In this document: positions 1-5,268 of the stretch, in pieces
Layout of the letters: every line of letters starts with the position of its first letter
Numbering within the stretch: the stretch's first letter is position 1
Source of the DNA: Pseudomonadota bacterium
GTDB lineage: Bacteria > Pseudomonadota > Alphaproteobacteria > Rhizobiales > Rhizobiaceae
Direction of reading: 5' to 3'
Assembly: GCA_023444445.1 (NCBI GenBank)
Contig: JAEXMK010000154.1
Coordinates: 1-5,268, forward strand
DNA: 5,268 nt
Notes under the pieces: model-generated
Seen by the model: the letters and a program-made list of their open reading frames with translations, nothing else
Databases searched by the model: none
What the model was told of the DNA's origin: nothing
Made by a program: the position numbers and the translations under genes

Positions 1-41
1 ACTCGCCCTCACCACCCCGGATCGACGGAGCGGAGGCGTTG

Positions 42-329
42 TCAGAGAAGGAAATGGGCAATGTCGTCCCAGGCTGGATTGAGATCTTCAATCAACTTGA
101 TCTTCCATGCCCGTGGCCAGTTTTTTATCGTCTTTTCTCTCGCAATTGCGTCGGTGACGAGATCGTATGTTTCGAACCACACAAGCGTCTTAACGCCATA
201 ACGCGTTGTGAATCCGGGCGTCAGGTCGTTCTGATGTTCATATAAACGGTGAGAAAGGTCGCTTGTTACGCCAGTATAGAGTGTACCGTTTCTTTTGGAT
301 GCAAGAATATAAACGTAACCTTGGCGCAT
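42..329 (-). CDS. Small single-domain GIY-YIG nuclease family protein
   Basis: A 95-residue protein that is almost entirely one GIY-YIG domain, of the small stand-alone (UPF0213/YhbQ-like) type. Visible motifs: GYVYIL at residues 4-9 (the GIY half), LYTGVT at 17-22 (the YIG half, with Thr in place of Ile), the conserved Arg of the first helix at about 28, and the AxxREKxIKxW block at 61-71 whose Glu65 is the expected metal ligand, followed by KLIEDLNPxW at 78-87. All the usual catalytic positions are present, so it could be active. The family cuts DNA with a divalent metal, but the cellular role of these small members is not settled. The start is uncertain. The frame is open upstream to Met codons at 353, 386 and 398, none with a convincing ribosome site, and the two furthest lie inside an intergenic repeat. 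I chose the Met just before the domain because it gives the usual family length. The gene is clearly more AT-rich than the rest of the window, which suggests transfer. Confidence 0.85.
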   Translation of the reverse strand: MRQGYVYILASKRNGTLYTGVTSDLSHRLYEHQNDLTPGFTTRYGVKTLVWFETYDLVTDAIAREKTIKNWPRAWKIKLIEDLNPAWDDIAHFLL

Positions 330-377
330 GAGAAAATCATGCGCAAAGGTCATTATTTTGGCAACAGGCGAAATTAT

Positions 378-496
378 TTCCGTCATACCGGACTTCATCC
401 TGTATCCAGCCGCCGCGCGTCTGCGGGGCGAGAAGAGTTTTTTCAGCCCTAGGACTTGGGCTGACTGGATGCCGGATCAAGTCCGGCATGACGGAA
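378..496. repeat. Palindromic intergenic repeat element (inverted arms, ~119 bp)
   Basis: Two arms of about 32 bases (378-409 and 465-496) are inverted copies of each other with four mismatches, flanking a 55-base centre. The right arm itself contains a perfect 8-bp hairpin, ATGCCGGA (469-476) and TCCGGCAT (482-489), with a 5-base loop. The centre holds another 7-bp stem, TCAGCCC (443-449) and GGGCTGA (458-464). Read through on the minus strand, the right arm would encode VMPDLIRHP, a peptide I recognise as the chance translation of a very common alphaproteobacterial intergenic repeat. The element lies between the terC-family stop codon and the GIY-YIG gene, so its hairpins fall in the 3' end of the terC transcript, where they may slow exonucleases or help end transcription. 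There is no good U-run after the first hairpin. The left arm overlaps the furthest-upstream possible starts of the GIY-YIG frame, which argues against those starts. Confidence 0.75.
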
Positions 497-506
497 GGAA
501 GTGCGG

Positions 507-1265
507 TCAAAGCGCGTCTTCCGCACCCGTCTTCTTCCTGCGCCGCGCATTGCGCGCGAGCATGTTGAGCAGTTCCACCAGCGCCGAGAACGCCATGGCG
601 GCATAAACGTAGCCCTTGGGAACGTGGAAGCCCATGCCTTCGGCGATCAGCGTCGTGCCGATCATCATCAGGAAGGCGAGCGCCAGCATGACGATGGTCG
701 GGTTGCGCTCGATGAAGTTGGCAAGCGGCGTTGCGGCAAGCAGCATGACGGTGACGGCGACGACGACGGCGACGATCATGATCGGCAAATGCGGTGTCAT
801 GCCGACGGCGGTGATGATGCTGTCTACAGAGAAAACAAGGTCGAGCAACAGGATCTGGCCAATGGCGGCGCCAAAATTCATCGCGGCCGGGCCACCCACC
901 ATGTCTTCCTTGTGATCTTCCGGGTCGACATTGTGGTGAATTTCCTTCGTCGCCTTCCATACCAGGAATAGACCACCCGCTATGAGGATCATGTCTTTCC
1001 ACGAGAAGGGGTGGCCGAAGGCTTCGAAGACCGGCGTGGTGAGCTGCACGATCCATGCGACGGTGCCGAGCAGGCCGAGACGCATGACGAGCGCAAGGCC
1101 AATACCGATCTTGCGGGCTTTTTCGCGCTGTTCGGGCGGCAGCTTGTTGGTGAGGATGGAGATGAAGATCAGGTTGTCGATGCCGAGCACGACCTCCATG
1201 ACGATCAGCGTGACGAGCGCCACCCAGGCGGCGGGATCGGACAGGAGAGGGAGAACGGACTCCAT
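507..1265 (-). CDS. TerC family integral membrane protein (probable metal-ion exporter)
   Basis: A 252-residue polytopic inner-membrane protein with the two signature acidic motifs of the TerC family: MEVVLGIDN at residues 23-31 (Glu24, Asp30) and [10 protein letters not shown] at 140-149 (Asp142, Asp148). About seven hydrophobic helices are visible, with a charged loop at about 104-122 ([18 protein letters not shown]) between the halves. The length fits the short YgdQ/YoaE-like branch without a C-terminal CBS domain. The C-terminus is basic (ARNARRRKK, 237-245), as expected for a cytoplasmic tail. TerC relatives such as Alx in Escherichia coli and MeeF/MeeY in Bacillus export manganese, and the paired acidic residues are the likely metal site; the substrate here is inferred. 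The start has AGGA (minus strand, 1277-1280) 11 bases upstream, a slightly long spacing. A possible -10 box TATAAG lies at 1324-1319, without a clear -35. No known Mn riboswitch is visible in the short leader, and the gene appears monocistronic. Confidence 0.93.
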   Translation of the reverse strand: MESVLPLLSDPAAWVALVTLIVMEVVLGIDNLIFISILTNKLPPEQREKARKIGIGLALVMRLGLLGTVAWIVQLTTPVFEAFGHPFSWKDMILIAGGLFLVWKATKEIHHNVDPEDHKEDMVGGPAAMNFGAAIGQILLLDLVFSVDSIITAVGMTPHLPIMIVAVVVAVTVMLLAATPLANFIERNPTIVMLALAFLMMIGTTLIAEGMGFHVPKGYVYAAMAFSALVELLNMLARNARRRKKTGAEDAL

Positions 1266-1427
1266 CAGGGAAATTTTCCTTTCAGCAACAAGGCCAACCG
1301 AATAGTCGGTGGGTGGAACTTATAGCGCAATACGCGAGAAACAAGGAGATCGCGTCTCCGATGCGCATGATTTCATCGAAATTTCGCGCAGTCCGCGTAT
1401 CGTCGCTTTCGCCGTTGCTGAATGATC
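1266..1427. other. Intergenic gap between terC-family gene and emrR, with weak signals only
   Basis: 162 bases between two minus-strand genes. On the minus strand there is a possible -10 box TATAAG (1324-1319) for the terC-family gene, but no good -35 at standard spacing. In the predicted terC leader, CCCACCG (1313-1307) and CGGTTGG (1300-1294) can pair 6 of 7 around a 6-base loop. Further up, GGAGA (1359-1355) and TCTCC (1349-1345) form a 5-bp stem followed by TTGTTT, a weak terminator-like signal about 70 bases after emrR. CGAAATTTCG at 1377-1386 is a perfect 10-bp palindrome of unknown meaning. None of these is strong enough to name as a proven site. Confidence 0.35.
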
Positions 1428-2114
1428 TCAGACCTTGTCGGTTCCGTAGGCCGCCATGAATACCTTGATGGCGCTGCCGATCACCCGGTCCAGTTCCTCC
1501 TCGGGAACCGGTCCGTCGATCTCCCCGAACAGGCGCAGCTTGAAGAACGTGCCAGTGGAAAGCTCGATAAATTGCCGCGCAGCCAGTTCCACATCGTCTA
1601 CTTTCAGGTGGCCGAGAGCGACATGGTGCTCAATGAAATCCTGAAGCACGGTGCGGACATTGTTGGGCGCTGCGATGAAAAAGCGCTGGGCGAGCTTGGG
1701 CATACGATCGATGACGCCGATCACCGAGCGCATGGCGGGGATCATATCGGAGCAGATCATCTTGTTGGCGAAAGCCTTGCCGAATTGCTCGAGGCCTTTG
1801 CGCACCTCTTCGGTGCCAGCCAGAATATTACGCATGGAGGTGGCGAATTCCTGGCGGTGATGGTCGACAAGGGCGGCGAACAAATCCTCCTTGTTGGAGA
1901 AATAGACGTAGATCGTGCCTTTGGAAACGCCGGCTTCCCGCGTGATGTCGTTCATGCTGGCCGCGTCGAAACCCTTGCGCTTGAACACGCGCCACGCGCC
2001 AGCCAGAATCTGGTCGCGTTTGGCAGGATCTTCGCCCGCCGCGAAACGCCCGGCGGTGTTGCCCGGACAGACCGTCTCCGTTTCCGTCTCCATATCCCCG
2101 TCTTCAACTGTCAT
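1428..2114 (-). CDS. emrR: TetR/AcrR family transcriptional repressor of the divergent emrAB genes
   Basis: A 228-residue one-component regulator. The N-terminal DNA-binding domain covers about residues 31-79: a first helix with QILAGAWRVFKRKGF (35-49), then the TetR helix-turn-helix signature MNDITREAGVSKGTIYVYF (54-72) and the usual NKEDLF (74-79). The rest, about 85-222, is the helical ligand-binding and dimer domain. An extra acidic, low-complexity N-terminus of about 30 residues (METETETV at 8-15) precedes the domain. The chosen Met has a clear ribosome site, AAGGGG at minus-strand 2128-2123, 8 bases upstream. The gene diverges from emrA across 160 bases containing two dyads with GAAC/GTTC arms, the normal layout for local repression and self-repression. 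The name follows the known EmrR of Sinorhizobium meliloti and Agrobacterium, which senses flavonoids; that ligand is inferred here. I see no strong terminator after the gene. Confidence 0.9.
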   Translation of the reverse strand: MTVEDGDMETETETVCPGNTAGRFAAGEDPAKRDQILAGAWRVFKRKGFDAASMNDITREAGVSKGTIYVYFSNKEDLFAALVDHHRQEFATSMRNILAGTEEVRKGLEQFGKAFANKMICSDMIPAMRSVIGVIDRMPKLAQRFFIAAPNNVRTVLQDFIEHHVALGHLKVDDVELAARQFIELSTGTFFKLRLFGEIDGPVPEEELDRVIGSAIKVFMAAYGTDKV

Positions 2115-2122
2115 CGCTAATG

Positions 2123-2128
2123 CCCCTT
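2123..2128 (-). promoter_or_regulatory. Ribosome binding site of emrR
   Basis: On the minus strand AAGGGG sits 8 bases before the ATG at 2114-2112. It decides the start over the later in-frame Met at residue 8. Confidence 0.7.
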
Positions 2129-2163
2129 AGCATCGGAATGACGTAAAAAAAATTAACCGAACG

Positions 2164-2181
2164 TCGAACCAATCGGTTCGA
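2164..2181. promoter_or_regulatory. Operator O1, emrR-proximal dyad (putative EmrR site)
   Basis: TCGAACC-AATC-GGTTCGA, a dyad with perfect 7-bp arms and a 4-base centre, 18 bases in all. It lies about 50 bases upstream of the emrR start, where a bound repressor would block emrR transcription. The arms share the GAAC/GTTC core with the second dyad near emrA, which supports one protein recognising both. TetR-family dimers typically bind palindromes of this size. Binding by EmrR is inferred from position and symmetry. Confidence 0.7.
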
Positions 2182-2187
2182 TAACAC

Positions 2188-2216
2188 TTGATATGTGTCA
2201 GGAAAGAGATTATGTC
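2188..2216 (+). promoter_or_regulatory. Putative promoter of emrAB
   Basis: TTGATA (2188-2193, 5 of 6 to the sigma-70 -35 consensus), a 17-base spacer, then TATGTC (2211-2216, a weak -10 matching three positions). This predicts transcription starting at about 2222-2225, inside the second operator, so a bound repressor would cover the start site. The weak -10 makes this a modest call. The box lies between the two dyads, which fits a repressed promoter. Confidence 0.4.
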
Positions 2217-2217
2217 A

Positions 2218-2242
2218 ATCGAACCGAACGGTTCAGTTCGAT
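2218..2242. promoter_or_regulatory. Operator O2, emrA-proximal nested dyad (putative EmrR site)
   Basis: A 25-base palindrome centred on G2230. Outer arms ATCGAAC (2218-2224) and GTTCGAT (2236-2242) are perfect; inside, only the 2225/2235 pair fails to match and GAAC/GTTC (2226-2229, 2231-2234) pair again. It can also be read as two overlapping 18-base sites like O1, offset by 5 bases (2219-2236 and 2224-2241), each with one good half and one degenerate half. It is 33 bases before the emrA start and overlaps the predicted transcription start. Binding by EmrR is inferred. Confidence 0.72.
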
Positions 2243-2274
2243 AACCTTTCTTCAATCTATCACGGTACACTCTC

Positions 2275-3489
2275 ATGTCGGCCCAGAAGAATAGCGCGGT
2301 TCGCGCCGCTAATGATGCGGAAGAGGCGGATATCTCCGCCAAGGCCGAGACCTCTCCCGCAAAGCCGGCCGAGGCTCCGGCTGCGCCGCCTGCTCAGACG
2401 ACGGCTGCGCCGAAGCAGAAGAAGCGCTCCAAGCTTCTTCCCATCATAGCGATCGCCCTTTTGGCCGGTGCGGGCTGGTATGGTTACAACTGGTGGATCG
2501 ACGGCCGCTTCCTGGTGTCGACGGATGACGCCTATATAGAAGGTGATATCGCGGTTATCGCACCGAAGGTTTCCGGTTACGTCGCCAAGGTGAACGTGGT
2601 TGAGAACCAGGAAGTCAAGGCAGGCGATCCGCTGGTGACGCTCGACGATGGCGATTACCGCATCGCGCTCGAACAGGCAGACGCCCAGATCCGCACCGAG
2701 CAGCTGTCGCTGAAGCGTATCGATGCGCAGATCATTGGCGGCGAAGCTTCGCTGGAACAGGCCGTCGCCCAGAAGGGCGCACTGGATGCTGCACTTCGCG
2801 GCGCCGAAATTACCCAGAAGCGCGCGAGCGAGTTACAGGCGAAGGATGTCGGCACGGTTGCCGCTTCCGACAATGCGCAGGTAGCGCTTGATCAGGCCAA
2901 GGCGAATGTCGTGGCCGGTGATGCCGCCATCTCTTCGGCCAAGGCCAATGTGGAACTTCTGCGCGCCCAGCGCGAGGAAGCCGAAAGCACGATCCGTTCG
3001 TTGCAGCTTTCCAAGGACAAGGCAGCCCGCGATCTCTCCTTCACGGTTCTGAAGGCGCCCTATGATGGCGTCATCGGCAATCTCGCCGTGCAGAATGGCG
3101 ATCTGGTGTCGGTCGGCAAGCGTCTGGCTTCGCTGGTGCCGATGAACGAGCTTTATATCGACGCCAATTTCAAGGAAACGCAGCTTGCCCGCGTCGTGCC
3201 CGGTTCGAAGGTGCGCGTGCATGTCGATGCCTTTGATGATGCGACGATTGAAGGCACGGTGCAGTCGATCTCGCCCGGTTCGGGCTCGGTCTTCTCCATG
3301 CTGCCGCCGGAAAATGCGACGGGCAACTTCACCAAGGTCATCCAGCGCGTCCCGGTTCGTATCGTCTTCTCCAAGGAAGACCTTGCAAAGCACAATCTGC
3401 GCGCCGGCCTCAGCGTCGTTGTCGATGTGGATACCCGCACGGCGCCGGAAGGCACCAGAACGGCGCAAGTTAACCCGGAAGCCAAGTAA
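2275..3489 (+). CDS. emrA: EmrA-type periplasmic adaptor (HlyD/membrane fusion protein family)
   Basis: A 404-residue adaptor of a three-part multidrug efflux pump, linking the inner-membrane exporter to an outer-membrane channel. Order of parts: a Pro/Ala-rich cytoplasmic N-terminus (1-46); a basic patch KQKKRSK (47-53); one membrane helix (about 54-74); the first half of the biotinyl/lipoyl-like domain, from STDDAYIEG (82-90) through VSGYVAKVNVVENQEVKAGD (99-118); a long Ala/Glu/Gln-rich coiled-coil hairpin (about 130-255); the second lipoyl half from LKAPYDGVIG (259-268); and a beta-barrel with NFKETQLARVVPG (298-310) and the EmrA-typical PGSGSVFSMLPPENATGNF (334-352). All parts are present and the length is normal for EmrA. 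No Shine-Dalgarno sequence is visible before the ATG, and no better start exists before the membrane helix. emrB follows after 34 bases, so the two are almost certainly one operon, probably under EmrR control. Confidence 0.95.
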   Translation: MSAQKNSAVRAANDAEEADISAKAETSPAKPAEAPAAPPAQTTAAPKQKKRSKLLPIIAIALLAGAGWYGYNWWIDGRFLVSTDDAYIEGDIAVIAPKVSGYVAKVNVVENQEVKAGDPLVTLDDGDYRIALEQADAQIRTEQLSLKRIDAQIIGGEASLEQAVAQKGALDAALRGAEITQKRASELQAKDVGTVAASDNAQVALDQAKANVVAGDAAISSAKANVELLRAQREEAESTIRSLQLSKDKAARDLSFTVLKAPYDGVIGNLAVQNGDLVSVGKRLASLVPMNELYIDANFKETQLARVVPGSKVRVHVDAFDDATIEGTVQSISPGSGSVFSMLPPENATGNFTKVIQRVPVRIVFSKEDLAKHNLRAGLSVVVDVDTRTAPEGTRTAQVNPEAK

Positions 3490-3508
3490 GGCGCATCGCT
3501 GATGCGCC
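3490..3508 (+). promoter_or_regulatory. Hairpin between emrA and emrB
   Basis: GGCGCATC (3490-3497) and GATGCGCC (3501-3508) form a perfect 8-bp GC-rich stem with a 3-base loop. It starts at the first base after the emrA stop codon and ends three bases before the emrB ribosome site. There is no following U-run, so it is not an intrinsic terminator. It could affect mRNA stability or the ratio of the two proteins; that role is inferred. Confidence 0.55.
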
Positions 3509-3511
3509 GTT

Positions 3512-3515
3512 GAGG
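3512..3515 (+). promoter_or_regulatory. Ribosome binding site of emrB
   Basis: GAGG, inside TTGAGGTCA, lies 8 bases before the ATG at 3524. It supports this start over the in-frame Met at residue 19, just before the first membrane helix. Confidence 0.65.
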
Positions 3516-3523
3516 TCAAGATC

Positions 3524-5107
3524 ATGGCGGCTACGGTTGTCGGTACGGGCGGGGCGTCCATCCCCGCCGATCCCCCGATGGACAGGCGCAGGCTTATCGC
3601 ATTCTTCGCGATGGTCTTTGGCATGTTCATGTCCATTCTCGACATTCAGATCGTGTCCGCCTCGCTAGCGGAAATCCAGGCCGGCCTCGGCGCCGGCTCG
3701 GATGAGATCGCCTGGGTGCAGACTTCCTATCTGATCGCGGAAGTGATCATGATCCCGCTGTCGGGCACGCTGGCGCGCATTCTCTCCACGCGCGTGCTCT
3801 TCGCCACCTGTGCTGCGGGCTTCACGATCTCGAGCGCGCTTTGCGCCACCGCCACCAATATCGACCAGATGATCGTCTATCGCGCGATCCAGGGCTTTAT
3901 CGGCGGTGGCATGATCCCGTCGGTCTTTGCGGCCGCCTTCACCATCTTCCCGCCGTCGAAGCGTTCCGTCGTCTCGCCCATCATCGGCCTCGTCGCCACG
4001 CTTGCACCCACCATCGGCCCGACTGTCGGCGGCTATCTCTCCAATGCCTTTTCCTGGCACTGGCTGTTCCTCGTCAACATCATTCCCGGCATCATCGTCA
4101 CCATCCTGACCTGGAGCCTGATCGATTTCGACAAGCCGGAGCGGTCGCTCTGGAAGAAGTTCGACTGGTGGGGGCTCATCTCCATGGCGGTCTTCCTCGG
4201 CTCGCTGGAATATGTGCTGGAAGAGGGCAACAACAAGGACTGGTTCAACGACGAGCATATCGTGCTGGGCTCGATCGCCATGGTCATCGGCGCTGTCGTA
4301 TTCTTCTGGCGCGCCTTCAAGGTGGAATTTCCTGTCGTGGATATCCGCGCCTTTGCCGACCGCAACTTCTCGATCGGCTCGCTGTTTTCCTTCGTCATGG
4401 GCATTGGCCTTTATGGCCTGACCTATCTCTACCCACTCTATCTCGGGCGGGTGAGGGGATATGATGCGCTGATGATTGGCGAGACCATGTTCGTATCCGG
4501 TCTTGCCATGTTCTTCACCGCGCCGATTGCCGGCAAGGTCTCCACAAAGCTCGATCCGCGCATCATGATGGCCATCGGCTTCATCAGCTTCGGCTGTGGC
4601 ACCTGGATCATGACGCACGTGACGACCGACTGGGACTTTTACGAACTGCTGATCCCGCAGATATTGCGCGGTTTCGGCTTGATGATGTGCATGGTGCCGA
4701 TCAACAACATCGCGCTCGGCACGCTGCCGCCGGCCCGTATCCGTAACGCGTCCGGCCTGTTCAACCTCACGCGTAACCTCGGCGGCGCCGTTGGCCTGGC
4801 CGTGATCAACACCCTGCTGTCGCAGCGCACGGACGACCATTATGTGCGGCTGGCCGAACATATCAGCTATTCCAACCCCATGGCGCTGGAATGGCTGAAC
4901 AGTGTTGGCGCCAACTACGATTCCTATGGGCTCGATGGTGCCTCCGTCGCGGTCAAGAAAATGGTTGGCATGGTCTCGCAACAGGCATGGATTCTCGCCT
5001 TCGCCGATGTGTTCTTCGCGCTGACGATTTTGTTCGGCAGCCTGATCTTCATGACGATCCTGATCCAGAAACCCAAGGCAGCGCCGCCACCAGACGCGGC
5101 GCACTGA
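3524..5107 (+). CDS. emrB: EmrB-type multidrug exporter (MFS, DHA2 family, 14 helices)
   Basis: A 527-residue inner-membrane drug:proton antiporter that works with EmrA. The length and about 14 hydrophobic segments fit the DHA2 family. Motifs: SILDIQIVSASL at residues 37-48, with Asp40 in helix 1 (the DHA2 helix-1 motif); SGTLARILSTR (80-90) as the motif A loop; YRAIQGFIGGGMIPS (119-133) as motif B with its conserved Arg120; and LVATLAPTIGPTVGGYLS (156-173) as the antiporter motif C. A polar loop, DFDKPERSLWKKFDWWG (201-217), leads into helices 7-8. The C-terminus is short and Pro/Ala-rich. The frame ends with tandem stops, TGA then TAA, and an intrinsic terminator follows. EmrB proteins in this group export hydrophobic toxins and plant phenolics; the substrate cannot be read from sequence. 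No outer-membrane channel gene follows, so a TolC-like partner from elsewhere is presumed. Confidence 0.96.
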   Translation: MAATVVGTGGASIPADPPMDRRRLIAFFAMVFGMFMSILDIQIVSASLAEIQAGLGAGSDEIAWVQTSYLIAEVIMIPLSGTLARILSTRVLFATCAAGFTISSALCATATNIDQMIVYRAIQGFIGGGMIPSVFAAAFTIFPPSKRSVVSPIIGLVATLAPTIGPTVGGYLSNAFSWHWLFLVNIIPGIIVTILTWSLIDFDKPERSLWKKFDWWGLISMAVFLGSLEYVLEEGNNKDWFNDEHIVLGSIAMVIGAVVFFWRAFKVEFPVVDIRAFADRNFSIGSLFSFVMGIGLYGLTYLYPLYLGRVRGYDALMIGETMFVSGLAMFFTAPIAGKVSTKLDPRIMMAIGFISFGCGTWIMTHVTTDWDFYELLIPQILRGFGLMMCMVPINNIALGTLPPARIRNASGLFNLTRNLGGAVGLAVINTLLSQRTDDHYVRLAEHISYSNPMALEWLNSVGANYDSYGLDGASVAVKKMVGMVSQQAWILAFADVFFALTILFGSLIFMTILIQKPKAAPPPDAAH

Positions 5108-5136
5108 TAAAATTCCCTCCCATCCACCGCAGAGCT

Positions 5137-5166
5137 GGGGCCGTTGGAAACAACGGCCCCTTTTTT
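5137..5166 (+). terminator. Intrinsic terminator of the emrAB operon
   Basis: A perfect 10-bp GC-rich stem, GGGGCCGTTG (5137-5146) and CAACGGCCCC (5151-5160), closed by a GAAA tetraloop of the stable GNRA type and followed directly by six T (5161-5166). It starts 29 bases after the emrB stop. The minus strand has no U-run on the other side, so it acts in the plus direction only. Confidence 0.95.
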
Positions 5167-5202
5167 GTTGCCGCTTGCCCACCAAATCTGGAGCGAGCGG
5201 TC

Positions 5203-5268
5203 GCCGCCCGTTTCTTCTCCCCGGCCGGGGAGAAGGTGGCCCGAAGGGTCGGATGAGGGGGCTAGTAC
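5203..5268. repeat. Rhizobial-type intergenic palindromic repeat, cut by the window edge
   Basis: Contains a perfect 22-bp palindrome at 5214-5235 (arms CTTCTCCCCGG and CCGGGGAGAAG) followed by GGTGGCCCGAAGGGTCGGAT and then GAGGGGG. I recognise this string as a very common dispersed intergenic repeat in rhizobia and relatives; this is from memory, not a search. The outer limits are uncertain and the element probably continues past the window. It sits just after the emrAB terminator and has no coding potential. Confidence 0.6.

Noticed and set aside
330..398. Longer 118-residue version of the GIY-YIG protein starting at 398
   Set aside because: The extra N-terminus is partly translated repeat arm, lies outside the domain, and has no well-placed ribosome site. 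It cannot be fully excluded.
378..496. CRISPR-like array
   Set aside because: Only two inverted arms are present, with no series of direct repeats and spacers.
501..971. Plus-strand open frame opposite the terC-family gene
   Set aside because: Asp/His/Arg-rich shadow of a membrane protein gene whose own frame carries the full TerC signature.
337..1056. 239-codon minus-strand frame overlapping terC in another frame and running into the repeat
   Set aside because: Its C-terminal part is just the translated repeat (VMPDLIRHP), and the rest is an out-of-frame reading of the terC gene.
1266..1320. Mn-sensing yybP-ykoY riboswitch before the terC-family gene
   Set aside because: Such riboswitches often precede TerC-family genes, but the leader here is short and lacks the conserved core. 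Only a 6-of-7 bp hairpin is seen.
1422..2120. Plus-strand open frame opposite emrR
   Set aside because: Antisense shadow. The minus strand encodes an unmistakable TetR helix-turn-helix and has a good ribosome site.
2833..3645. 270-codon open frame on the minus strand opposite emrA and the start of emrB
   Set aside because: It spans the emrA-emrB junction antisense, is Arg/His/Asp-rich without recognisable motifs, and has no supporting context.
3665..5185. 506-codon open frame on the minus strand opposite emrB
   Set aside because: Composition is extreme (Asp, His, Arg, Gly, Glu) with no membrane or domain pattern, as expected from the complement of a GC-rich membrane protein gene. EmrB on the plus strand has clear family motifs throughout.
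5214..5235. 22-bp palindrome as a second terminator
   Set aside because: It has no U-run on either side, and its sequence matches a dispersed repeat. The real terminator is at 5137-5166.

Overview
The window looks like chromosomal DNA of an alphaproteobacterium in the Rhizobiaceae, most likely Agrobacterium or a close relative. This rests on protein content, on intergenic repeats typical of that group, and on a gene order (TetR regulator divergent from emrA-emrB) known from Sinorhizobium and Agrobacterium. It is inference without a database search.

Layout, left to right. A small AT-rich minus-strand gene for a single-domain GIY-YIG nuclease (42-329). A ~119-bp inverted-repeat intergenic element (378-496). 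A minus-strand TerC-family membrane protein gene (507-1265). A mostly featureless 162-bp gap. A minus-strand TetR-type repressor gene (1428-2114). A 160-bp divergent control region with two strong dyad operators. Then the plus-strand pair emrA (2275-3489) and emrB (3524-5107), joined by a 34-bp gap that holds a perfect 8-bp hairpin. The pair ends at a textbook intrinsic terminator (5137-5166). The right edge enters a second intergenic repeat with a 22-bp perfect palindrome, which runs off the window.

The functional core is emrR / emrA-emrB. EmrB is a 14-helix DHA2-type proton-driven exporter of the inner membrane. EmrA is its periplasmic adaptor. The TetR protein is expected to repress the pair, and probably itself, by binding the dyads between them. 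Related systems in Sinorhizobium meliloti and Agrobacterium are known to be induced by plant flavonoids, so the ligand here may be a flavonoid or similar phenolic. The outer-membrane channel is not encoded here and is presumably a TolC-like protein elsewhere.

I do not see a wholly undescribed system. The parts most worth a second look are the asymmetric operator layout (one simple dyad and one nested dyad that could seat two dimers), the absence of a Shine-Dalgarno sequence before emrA, the hairpin between emrA and emrB, and the low-GC GIY-YIG gene lying against a palindromic repeat.
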